In this document: in pieces, positions 1-5,426 of the stretch
How positions within the stretch are numbered: position 1 is the stretch's first letter
How the letters are laid out: every line of letters begins with the position of its first letter
Program-made: the position numbers and the translations under genes
NCBI GenBank assembly: GCA_950097605.1
Contig: CATNEU010000106.1
Span: forward strand, 1-5,978
Source: an uncultured Oscillospiraceae bacterium
Lineage (GTDB): Bacteria; Bacillota; Clostridia; Oscillospirales; Ruminococcaceae
Direction of reading: 5' to 3'
Length of the DNA stretch: 5,978 nt
The notes under the pieces: generated by a model
Databases searched by the model: none
What the model was told of the DNA's origin: nothing
What the model saw: only the letters and a program-made list of their open reading frames with translations

Positions 1-181
1 TGCGGTTGGCATACATCGAGCCGCAGGACGCGCCCGAAAGCGCCAGCGCGGGCAGCACGATGATGTCGGGCGCATAGTCCCGCAGGGTTTCAATAGAAGC
101 TTTCATATATTGCAAACAGGCCTGTGGATTGAGGGGATCGACTTTGTTTACAACGTTGGCGACACGGATAATCGAGTTCAT
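1..181 (-). CDS. NAD+ synthetase-like protein, N-terminal glutaminase (nitrilase-fold) domain, partial
   Basis: Only the first 60 codons are in the window; the gene runs off the left edge. The ATG at 181-179 is preceded by AAAAGGAGGA (200-191), a strong ribosome binding site, which fixes the start. The translation begins MNSIIRVANVV and has the pattern VLPALALSGASCGSMY at residues 42-57. This lines up with the beginning of the glutamine amidotransferase domain of NadE-type NAD+ synthetases, where the usual form is close to VFPELCLTGYTCGDLF. In intact enzymes this nitrilase-superfamily domain releases ammonia from glutamine for the C-terminal synthetase domain, which converts nicotinate adenine dinucleotide to NAD+. 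Oddity: the Glu of the PE motif, a member of the Glu-Lys-Cys triad, is Ala45 (codon GCG at 49-47), and the usual Tyr after the Gly is Ala51. The gene may therefore be a diverged or glutaminase-dead homologue, or another nitrilase-fold protein. It diverges from the PHP gene. The Lys and Cys of the triad lie outside the window. Confidence 0.72.
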   Translation of the reverse strand, partial: MNSIIRVANVVNKVDPLNPQACLQYMKASIETLRDYAPDIIVLPALALSGASCGSMYANR

Positions 182-364
182 GGTGGAACGTCCTCCTTTT
201 TGCAGCGCGAAAACGCCTCCGGGTTCAAACGGCGGCGCTGAACATTCAGCGCTGAAAGTTGTATGGTCCGCCGCAAACGGCGGGCGCTGGACACCGCCGG
301 GCGGGAGCTGTTGGGATAAGAACTTCGATTGAAACGATTGTACACGTAAGCGTACAGTTATACA
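182..364 (-). promoter_or_regulatory. Long leader of the NadE-like gene with inverted repeats
   Basis: This untranslated stretch holds two compact inverted repeats. One at 268-283 has 6-bp arms (CCGCCG/CGGCGG) and a 4-nt loop. One at 235-252 has 8-bp arms (GCGCTGAA/TTCAGCGC) and a 2-nt centre. On the transcript, a second CCGCCG (235-230) could compete with the first for the same CGGCGG segment. No U-tract follows either hairpin and no known riboswitch class is recognised, so any regulatory role is inference. Confidence 0.35.
339..356. promoter_or_regulatory. Imperfect 18-bp palindrome, candidate operator
   Basis: TGTACACGTAAGCGTACA matches its own reverse complement at 14 of 18 positions, with perfect TGTAC/GTACA ends. 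It lies just downstream of the predicted start of minus-strand transcription, where a repressor could block the NadE-like gene. The regulator is unknown; NAD-responsive families such as NiaR or NrtR are conceivable only because of the neighbouring gene. Confidence 0.4.
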
Positions 365-370
365 CCTACT

Positions 371-399
371 ATAATAGCATATTTTTACGGTTCTTGAAA
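371..399 (-). promoter_or_regulatory. Promoter of the NadE-like gene (extended -10)
   Basis: On the minus strand the sequence TGCTATTAT (379-371) is an extended -10 element. A weak -35 candidate, TTTCAA (399-394), lies 17 bp upstream. Transcription would start near position 364, leaving a leader of about 180 nt before the ATG. Assigned by eye from a vegetative sigma consensus; the extended -10 is the main support. Confidence 0.6.
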
Positions 400-451
400 C
401 AAGCTGCGGCATAAAAAATCTTGCAGCCGTCTATAAAATCTTCGTGAAATA

Positions 452-460
452 TGTTATGAT
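452..460 (+). promoter_or_regulatory. Extended -10 promoter upstream of the PHP gene
   Basis: TGTTATGAT is an extended -10 (TG, one base, TATGAT). No good -35 is seen at the expected distance (AT-rich around 432-437), as is common for extended -10 promoters. Transcription would start near 467, giving a leader of about 215 nt to the ATG at 684. It faces away from the minus-strand promoter at 371-399. Confidence 0.5.
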
Positions 461-466
461 AAGAAA

Positions 467-683
467 ACACGGACGGGGTGTGCTCTTGCCTGTATTCTGC
501 CCTTCGCCGGCGCTTTGCTCTTCAAAAAATCGCGGCGGGCCGGTATCAAATCCGCACCCCGCCGCATAGACTGTTATAGGCGCGCCCTGCCGCCCAAAAA
601 ACAGCGGGGCCCGTCCCCTTCCCGAAGTTTGTATACAAAACGCGGCATGCATTTTGTTGATTCAAGAATAAAGGTGGTAGAAG
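467..683 (+). promoter_or_regulatory. Long leader of the PHP gene with possible RNA folding
   Basis: No gene is supported here. The segment contains a perfect 8-bp inverted repeat, GCGGCGGG (532-539) with CCCGCCGC (558-565), separated by 18 nt. A possible outer helix joins GGACGGG (471-477) to CCCGTCC (610-616). Near the gene is a perfect 12-bp palindrome, TTTGTATACAAA (628-639). The inner hairpin is not followed by a U-tract, so it is not a classical terminator. I do not recognise a known riboswitch. The GC-rich background makes short complementary pairs easy to find. Confidence 0.35.
628..639. promoter_or_regulatory. Perfect 12-bp palindrome near the PHP start
   Basis: TTTGTATACAAA is a perfect dyad lying about 45 bp upstream of the PHP ATG, within the predicted leader. 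It is AT-rich inside a GC-rich stretch, as many operators are. The binding protein is unknown, and it could equally be chance. Confidence 0.3.
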
Positions 684-1511
684 ATGATACGATTCGATAC
701 CCACGCGCACAGCGACAACTCCCCCGACAGCCTGCATTCCATTCCGTTTATCTGCGAAAACGCCGCGCACCGGGGGCTGTCTGTGGTCACCATTACCGAC
801 CACTGCGAATGCAACGCCTATTATGAGGACAAGGAGTTTCACAACGACTACCAGCGCTCGATCCGGCAGTCGTATTTCGAGACCGTCAAGGCAAAAGTTG
901 CGTTTGCAAACCGCATCCGGGTGCTGACGGGCATCGAGCTCGGCCAGCCGGTGCAGAACCTCGCCGCCGCGGAGGAAGCCGTCTCGGCAAACCCCTATGA
1001 CTTTGTGCTCGCTTCGGTCCACAACATTGCGGACCAACCGGATTTTTACTTTATGAATTTTGACGACCCCTCGACCGACATCGACGGGCTGTTGGAAGCC
1101 TATTTCGACGAGGTGCTTGCGGTGGTCCGCTGGGGCCGTTTTGACGCGCTCGCACATTTGACCTATCCGATCCGGTATATTACCGGCGTATACCACCGGG
1201 TGGTGGACCTGTCCAAGTTCAACGGGCAGATTGACGAGATCCTGTCCGAGCTCGCCGCGGCCGGCAAGGCGCTCGAGATCAATACCGGCGGCCTCCGTAA
1301 GGAAATCGGCGAGATCTCGCCGGCGCTTGCGCAGGTCGCGCGGTTCAAAGAGCTGGGCGGTGAAATCGTCACCATCGGCTCGGACGCGCACCGCGCGCAG
1401 GAGCTTGGCGCCGGTTTTGAAGCCGGCGTGCGGCTTGCCAAACAGGCAGGGTTCGGGCAGGTGGCCTACTATGTGGAGCGGAAGCCGCAGTTTGTCGCCA
1501 TCGACTTTTAA
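684..1511 (+). CDS. PHP-domain phosphoesterase, probable histidinol-phosphatase
   Basis: This 275-residue protein belongs to the PHP (polymerase and histidinol phosphatase) family. These metal-dependent phosphoesterases include the HisJ/HisK enzymes, which convert L-histidinol phosphate to histidinol, the penultimate step of histidine synthesis, in the cytoplasm. The PHP metal ligands are visible in order: DTHAHS (His7, His9), TDH (Asp39, His40), GIELGQ (Glu85), SVHN (His113), AHLTYP (His158) and GSDAH (Asp234, His236). Length and motif order match complete HisJ/HisK-type proteins of about 260-280 residues. The start is the ATG preceded at 7-nt spacing by AAAGGTGG (670-677). There is no signal peptide or membrane segment. 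No other histidine biosynthetic gene is nearby, so the substrate is inferred from family resemblance and another phosphoester is possible. It diverges from the NadE-like gene and is followed after 82 bp by the Lrp gene in the same direction. Confidence 0.88.
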   Translation: MIRFDTHAHSDNSPDSLHSIPFICENAAHRGLSVVTITDHCECNAYYEDKEFHNDYQRSIRQSYFETVKAKVAFANRIRVLTGIELGQPVQNLAAAEEAVSANPYDFVLASVHNIADQPDFYFMNFDDPSTDIDGLLEAYFDEVLAVVRWGRFDALAHLTYPIRYITGVYHRVVDLSKFNGQIDEILSELAAAGKALEINTGGLRKEIGEISPALAQVARFKELGGEIVTIGSDAHRAQELGAGFEAGVRLAKQAGFGQVAYYVERKPQFVAIDF

Positions 1512-1531
1512 ACGTTTGCATACTGTGTAGT

Positions 1532-1557
1532 CCGCCCGGCCGCCGCAGGCCGTGCGG
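1532..1557 (+). repeat. GC-rich hairpin between the PHP and Lrp genes
   Basis: CCGCCCGGCC (1532-1541) and GGCCGTGCGG (1548-1557) pair over 10 bp with one mismatch around a 6-nt loop. No T-run follows, so it is unlikely to be an efficient intrinsic terminator. It may act as an mRNA-stability or partial attenuation structure between PHP and Lrp, which otherwise lack a visible promoter between them. Confidence 0.45.
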
Positions 1558-1593
1558 AGCCGGCATGAACCATACCGGAGAAAGGAAAAGCAT

Positions 1594-2070
1594 ATGGATA
1601 AATTGGTACAGCTACTCGAAAAAAACGCGCGGATCAGCGACCAGCAGCTCGCCGTGATGACCGGCCTTTCGGTGGAAGAGGTGCGCGAGAAGATCTATCA
1701 ATACGAGAAAAAGGGCATCCTGCGCGGCTATAAGGCGCTGATCGACTGGGAGCAGTACGACAGCGATTACATCACCTCGATGATCGAGCTGAAGGTCACG
1801 CCCGAAAAGGACAAGGGCTTCGAGGACGTCGCCAAACAGATCATGGAATTCGACGAGGTGGAGAGCGTCTATCTGATGTCGGGCACCTTCGACCTCTGCG
1901 TGACCGTCACGGGCCGCGATTTTCACGAGGTCGCGCTGTTTGTGGCCGAACAGCTCTCTCCGATTGAATCGGTCGTCGAGACCTCGACGCACTTTGTGCT
2001 GCGCCGCTACAAGGACCGCGGCGTGAAATTTTACGACAGCAAAAGCGATGAAAGGGGTAAACTTCTGTAG
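1594..2070 (+). CDS. Lrp/AsnC-family transcriptional regulator
   Basis: This 158-residue protein has the two-domain layout of feast/famine regulators. An N-terminal winged helix-turn-helix spans about residues 1-50 (ISDQQLAVMTGLSVEEVREK as the HTH core). A C-terminal RAM/ACT-like domain spans about residues 60-145, with a beta strand at MIELKV and the effector/oligomer loop LMSGTFDL around Gly97. Such proteins bind DNA as dimers or octamers and sense amino acids. The open frame extends upstream to 1552, but the ATG at 1594 is chosen because GGAGAAAGGA (1577-1586) lies directly before it and the family N-terminus begins at this Met. The stop codon overlaps the aminotransferase GTG by one base (TAGTG), so the regulator and enzyme form one unit. 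The arrangement resembles B. subtilis alaR (yugG)-alaT (yugH), suggesting, but not proving, that it controls the downstream aminotransferase and responds to its product. Confidence 0.92.
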   Translation: MDKLVQLLEKNARISDQQLAVMTGLSVEEVREKIYQYEKKGILRGYKALIDWEQYDSDYITSMIELKVTPEKDKGFEDVAKQIMEFDEVESVYLMSGTFDLCVTVTGRDFHEVALFVAEQLSPIESVVETSTHFVLRRYKDRGVKFYDSKSDERGKLL

Positions 2071-3281
2071 TGATCGATTACAATTCCGTGCTTTCCGAAA
2101 AGGCCCGGGTCATTAAACCTTCCGGAATCCGCAAATTCTTCGATATCGCCGGCCAGATGGAGGACGTGATCTCGCTCGGCGTTGGCGAACCCGACTTCAG
2201 CACGCCCTGGAATGTGCGCAACGCGGGCATCCAGTCCCTCAAAAAGGGCAAGACGGTTTACACCTCCAATTCCGGCCTGATCCTGCTGCGGCAGGAAATC
2301 GCCAAATATTTAAAAAGGCGGTTCCATCTCGAGTACCATCCCGACGACGAAATGACCATCACGGTCGGCGGTTCCGAGGGGATCGACATTTGCATCCGCG
2401 CGCTGGTCAACCCGGGCGAGGAGGTTTTGATCCCCGAGCCCTGCTTTGTGTCCTATGCGCCGATTACAACGCTGACCGGCGGCGTGGCCGTGCCGATCGA
2501 AACCCGCGCGGCGGACAACTTCCGCCTGACCGGCGAGGCATTGCGCGCCAAAATCACCGACAAGACCAAACTGCTGATCCTGCCCTATCCCAACAATCCG
2601 ACCGGCGCCGTCATGCGCACCGAGCATCTGGAAGAGATTGCGCGGGTGCTGCGCGGCACCAACATCATGGTGCTGTCCGACGAGATTTACGCCGAGCTGA
2701 CCTATGGCGGCAAGCACGTTTCCATTGCGTCGCTCGAGGGAATGCGGGAACGCACGATTTTGGTCAACGGCTTCTCCAAAGCCTATTCAATGACCGGCTG
2801 GCGCCTGGGCTACGTATGCGGGCCCGAGCCGCTGATCCGGGAAATGACCAAAATCCACCAGTTTGCGATTATGTGCGCGCCAACCACCAGCCAATATGCC
2901 GCAATTGAAGCCGTCCGCAACTGCGACGGCGCGATTCGCAAAATGCACGATGAATACGATATGCGCCGCCGCCTGATTGTGGACGGGCTGCGCAATATCG
3001 GCCTGGACTGCTTCGAGCCGGAGGGCGCGTTCTACGTCTTTCCGTCGATCCAGAGCACCGGGCTTTCCTCGGACGCGTTCTGCGAAAAGCTGCTGTATGA
3101 AAAGAAGGTGGCCGTGGTGCCCGGCACCGCGTTCGGCGCTTCGGGCGAGGGCTATGTGCGCATTTCCTATTCCTATTCAATCGAACACATTCTCGAGGCA
3201 CTCGGGCGCATCGAGGCGTTTTTGCTCGAGCACCACGCAGCGGAGCAGGCCCGGCAGAAAGAGGCGGTATGCACAGAGTAA
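2070..3281 (+). CDS. Class I/II PLP-dependent aminotransferase
   Basis: This 403-residue protein is a complete fold-type I aminotransferase of the AspC/AlaT/PatA group. It moves an amino group between an amino acid and a 2-oxo acid using pyridoxal phosphate. Visible landmarks are VGEPDFSTP (residues 38-46), YTSNSGL (64-70), PYPNNPTG (172-179, Asn176 region), SDEIYAELTY (203-212), SKAYSMTGWRLGY (236-248) with Lys237 as the Schiff-base lysine, and YVRISYS with Arg364 as the substrate carboxylate-binding Arg. The start is GTG at 2070 in a TAGTG overlap. AAAGGGG (2051-2057) is its ribosome binding site, and the conserved N-terminal KPSGIRKFFD requires this early start, since the next Met is residue 30. 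Substrate specificity cannot be read from sequence; alanine or aspartate transamination is most likely given the Lrp partner. The 3' end overlaps the DUF362 gene by 13 nt. Confidence 0.93.
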   Translation: MIDYNSVLSEKARVIKPSGIRKFFDIAGQMEDVISLGVGEPDFSTPWNVRNAGIQSLKKGKTVYTSNSGLILLRQEIAKYLKRRFHLEYHPDDEMTITVGGSEGIDICIRALVNPGEEVLIPEPCFVSYAPITTLTGGVAVPIETRAADNFRLTGEALRAKITDKTKLLILPYPNNPTGAVMRTEHLEEIARVLRGTNIMVLSDEIYAELTYGGKHVSIASLEGMRERTILVNGFSKAYSMTGWRLGYVCGPEPLIREMTKIHQFAIMCAPTTSQYAAIEAVRNCDGAIRKMHDEYDMRRRLIVDGLRNIGLDCFEPEGAFYVFPSIQSTGLSSDAFCEKLLYEKKVAVVPGTAFGASGEGYVRISYSYSIEHILEALGRIEAFLLEHHAAEQARQKEAVCTE

Positions 3282-4429
3282 GCGTCTGCCGCACGCCCGA
3301 CTATTCGTCCGGGGTGATGGAGAGGGCTGTCGAATCGCATTTCCAGACGCTCGGCCTGGACAGCCTTTTAAAGCCCGGCATGCGCGTGACCATCAAGGCC
3401 AACCTGCTGATGAAGCGCGCACCCGACGAGGCCACCACCACCCATCCCGCGCTGGTGCGCGCGGTCGTGCGCAGCTTAAAAAAACGGGGCGTGTCCGCGA
3501 TCACGATTGCGGACAGCCCCGGCGGCCCCTATACGGTGCAGGCGCTGGACGGTATCTACGCCGCGTCCGGCATGGAACAGGTCGCGCGCGAGGAAGGGGT
3601 TTCGCTCAACCGGGACACCGGCTATCAAGAGGTCCCCAACCCGCGGGGAAAGCTCGTGCGGAACTTTCAGCTAATCCACCCCGTCACGCAGGCCGACTTG
3701 GTCATCAACGCGGCCAAACTCAAAACACACTGCATGACGGGACTCAGCGGCGGCGTGAAAAATCTGTTTGGCTGCGTGCCGGGCCTGATGAAGCCCGAAT
3801 TTCACTACCGCTTTCCGGAAAAAGAGCGGTTCTGCGAGATGCTGGTGGACCTCTGCGAATGCGTGCGGCCCGCCGTCACATTCGTTGACGCGGTGGTGGC
3901 GATGGAGGGCAACGGCCCCTCGGGCGGGAACCCGCGCGAGGTGGGCCTGACCTTTGCGGGGCGAAACCCCTATGCCGTAGATGTGGCGCTCTGCCGCGCC
4001 ATCGGTGAGCCGCCGGCTTCGATTCCGATTCTGCGGTGCGCGATCCAACGCGGCCTCTGCCCCGCCGGCGCGGAGGAACTGGCGCTTGTGGGCGACGCGG
4101 CGGATTTTTCCGCGGTCGAGGGCTTTGCCAAGCCCACGCCGCACAAACTGGACTTTTCCACAAACATGCCCGCACCGCTGCGGCCGGTGCTGCTGCCGCT
4201 CGTCCGTCGGGTTTTAACGCCGAAGCCGGTAATCCAGAACAACCGCTGTATCGGCTGCGGCAAATGCGCCGAGAGCTGCCCCGCGCACACCATAGAGCTG
4301 CGGGAGCGCAAAGCGGTCATCAACTACAGCGGCTGCATCAAATGCTATTGCTGCCATGAGATGTGCCCGGTGCGGGCCATTTCGGTGCGCCGCTTGGGCT
4401 TGTTTACCCACAAAAAGGACCGCCGGTAA
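3269..4429 (+). CDS. DUF362 protein with C-terminal 2x[4Fe-4S] ferredoxin domain
   Basis: This 386-residue protein has a DUF362 region (about residues 1-300) followed by a bacterial ferredoxin-like tail. DUF362 hallmarks are VTIKANLL (40-47), TTTHPALVRAVV (56-67), ITIADSPGGPY (78-88), VINAAKLKTH (145-154), GLSGGVKNLFG (158-168), and FVDAVVAMEGNGPSGG further on. Two CxxCxxCxxxCP motifs follow: Cys327/330/333/337 and Cys356/359/362/366, expected to ligate two [4Fe-4S] clusters. An additional Cys361 sits inside the second motif. The protein is predicted to be cytoplasmic, with no signal peptide or helix. DUF362 proteins occur widely in anaerobes but no reaction is firmly assigned to this type; an electron-transfer-linked role is inferred from the clusters. 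The ATG has AAAGAGG (3258-3264) at short spacing and lies inside the aminotransferase end, so translation is coupled. This makes it the third member of the Lrp-aminotransferase unit. A terminator follows the gene. Confidence 0.9.
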   Translation: MHRVSVCRTPDYSSGVMERAVESHFQTLGLDSLLKPGMRVTIKANLLMKRAPDEATTTHPALVRAVVRSLKKRGVSAITIADSPGGPYTVQALDGIYAASGMEQVAREEGVSLNRDTGYQEVPNPRGKLVRNFQLIHPVTQADLVINAAKLKTHCMTGLSGGVKNLFGCVPGLMKPEFHYRFPEKERFCEMLVDLCECVRPAVTFVDAVVAMEGNGPSGGNPREVGLTFAGRNPYAVDVALCRAIGEPPASIPILRCAIQRGLCPAGAEELALVGDAADFSAVEGFAKPTPHKLDFSTNMPAPLRPVLLPLVRRVLTPKPVIQNNRCIGCGKCAESCPAHTIELRERKAVINYSGCIKCYCCHEMCPVRAISVRRLGLFTHKKDRR

Positions 4430-4433
4430 ACAA
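4400..4433 (+). repeat. 9-bp inverted repeat straddling the DUF362 stop codon
   Basis: TTGTTTACC (4400-4408) and GGTAAACAA (4425-4433) are perfect inverted repeats with a 16-nt spacer. The stop codon TAA at 4427-4429 lies in the right arm. It could form a hairpin at the 3' end of the mRNA just ahead of the intrinsic terminator, or be chance. Confidence 0.35.
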
Positions 4434-4463
4434 AGCGCAGCATGGTATGAAAGACATATCTAT

Positions 4464-4492
4464 AAAACCGGCCGCTTCTCAGCGGCTTTTTT
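4464..4492 (+). terminator. Intrinsic terminator after the DUF362 gene
   Basis: GCCGCT (4471-4476), a TCTC loop, and AGCGGC (4481-4486) form a 6-bp GC-rich stem followed directly by six T residues (4487-4492), with an A-run on the 5' side (4464-4467). It lies 35 bp after the DUF362 stop and ends the Lrp-aminotransferase-DUF362 transcript, separating it from ispE. Confidence 0.85.
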
Positions 4493-4522
4493 CAAAAAGA
4501 AATTTTGAATTCCCGTGAAACG

Positions 4523-4527
4523 AGGAG
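4523..4527 (+). promoter_or_regulatory. Ribosome binding site that fixes the ispE TTG start
   Basis: AGGAG lies 9 nt before the TTG at 4537. A stop codon (TGA at 4528-4530) lies in frame just upstream, and the next in-frame Met falls after the conserved APAKINLTLD motif, so TTG is the only workable start. The ATG at 4530 belongs to another frame. Confidence 0.75.
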
Positions 4528-4536
4528 TGATGGAGT

Positions 4537-5415
4537 TTGGATACGGTTCATCTCAAGGCCCCCGCGAAAATCAACCTGACGCTGGACATTACAGGTGTGC
4601 GGGACGACGGATACCATACCATGAAGATGATTATGCAGTCGGTCGACCTCTGCGACCTTGTGCGGATCGAAAAGACAGCACAGGGAGGCATCCGCATCGA
4701 ATGCTCCAACCCCACGCTGCCCACCGGCGAGGAAAACATCGCCTACCGGGCGGCAGCGGCTTTTTTCGACGCCGTGGGGCAAAGCGAACGGAATATCCTG
4801 ATCCGCCTTGAAAAACGCATTCCGCACGAGGCGGGGCTTGCAGGCGGCAGCGCAGACGCGGCGGCGGTCATCGTCGGCCTCAACGAGCTCTATCATACCA
4901 TGTTGACGGTGCCGCAGATGTGCGGCATCGGCCTCTCCGTTGGCGCGGACGTGCCGTTTTGCATCCAGGGGGGCACTGCGCTCGCCGAGGGCGTCGGCGA
5001 GCTGCTGCTGCCGCTGCCCGGCCTGCCCAAGTGCTTCATCCTGATCGCCAAGCCCAAAACCGGCATCAAAACCGCCGAGAGTTTCCGAAAATTCGACCAG
5101 AACGGGTCGGACCGCTATCCCGACACCGAGCGCGCAATGGGCGCGATTGTCGCGGGCGACCTCGAGGGCATGGCCGCCGAGATGTGCAACGTGCTGGAAG
5201 AGGTTGCACAGGTGCCGGAAATCGAGCACATCAAACAGTGCATGCTGCAAAACGGCGCGCTGGGCAGCGTGATGACCGGCAGCGGCTCCGCCGTCGTTGG
5301 GGTGTTCGATACCAAATCCCGCGCAAAGGGCTGTCAGCGCCTCCTGGAGGAGGAATATGAGGATGTGTTTCTCGTGGCGCCGCTTGCGCATGGCGCCAAG
5401 GTGGTTTTGCTGTAG
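4537..5415 (+). CDS. ispE: 4-diphosphocytidyl-2-C-methyl-D-erythritol kinase
   Basis: IspE phosphorylates the 2-hydroxyl of CDP-methylerythritol with ATP, the fourth step of the MEP route to isopentenyl diphosphate in the cytoplasm. The 292-residue length is typical. GHMP-kinase motifs appear in order: APAKINLTLDI (8-18) with Lys11, the DGYHTM segment with His27, and the ATP-binding glycine loop PHEAGLAGGSADAA (96-109). They are followed by SVGADVPFC (134-142) with Asp138 as the predicted catalytic base, and the C-terminal MTGSGSAVVGVF. The loop is a mild variant of the common GLGGGSSDAA (Ala102 and Ala106 replace Gly and Ser), probably tolerated. Translation starts at TTG, which may lower expression. 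The intrinsic terminator ends only 44 bp upstream and I see no convincing promoter after it, so ispE may depend on readthrough or on a weak promoter around 4440-4466. The stop lies 11 bp from that of the convergent small gene. Confidence 0.95.
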   Translation: MDTVHLKAPAKINLTLDITGVRDDGYHTMKMIMQSVDLCDLVRIEKTAQGGIRIECSNPTLPTGEENIAYRAAAAFFDAVGQSERNILIRLEKRIPHEAGLAGGSADAAAVIVGLNELYHTMLTVPQMCGIGLSVGADVPFCIQGGTALAEGVGELLLPLPGLPKCFILIAKPKTGIKTAESFRKFDQNGSDRYPDTERAMGAIVAGDLEGMAAEMCNVLEEVAQVPEIEHIKQCMLQNGALGSVMTGSGSAVVGVFDTKSRAKGCQRLLEEEYEDVFLVAPLAHGAKVVLL

Positions 5416-5426
5416 AGTTTCGTTTT

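Noticed and set aside
669..683. AGGTGGTA before the PHP gene resembling part of a T-box sequence
   Set aside because: Only a fragment of the T-box consensus matches, no following CCGCG or antiterminator/terminator pair is present, and the AAAGGTGG is explained as the ribosome binding site.
546..1391. 281-codon open frame on the minus strand
   Set aside because: It is antisense to the PHP gene, has no ribosome binding site or recognisable domain, and arises from GC-rich codon bias.
1552..1593. Upstream start for the Lrp gene adding 14 residues
   Set aside because: The extra residues are not Lrp-like and the ribosome binding site at 1577-1586 serves the ATG at 1594.
2977..3888. 303-codon plus-strand frame across the aminotransferase-DUF362 junction
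   Set aside because: Arg/Pro/Ala-rich out-of-frame shadow of two well supported genes.
4492..5391. 299-codon open frame on the minus strand
   Set aside because: It lies opposite ispE, whose motifs are unambiguous; the antisense product has no recognisable features.
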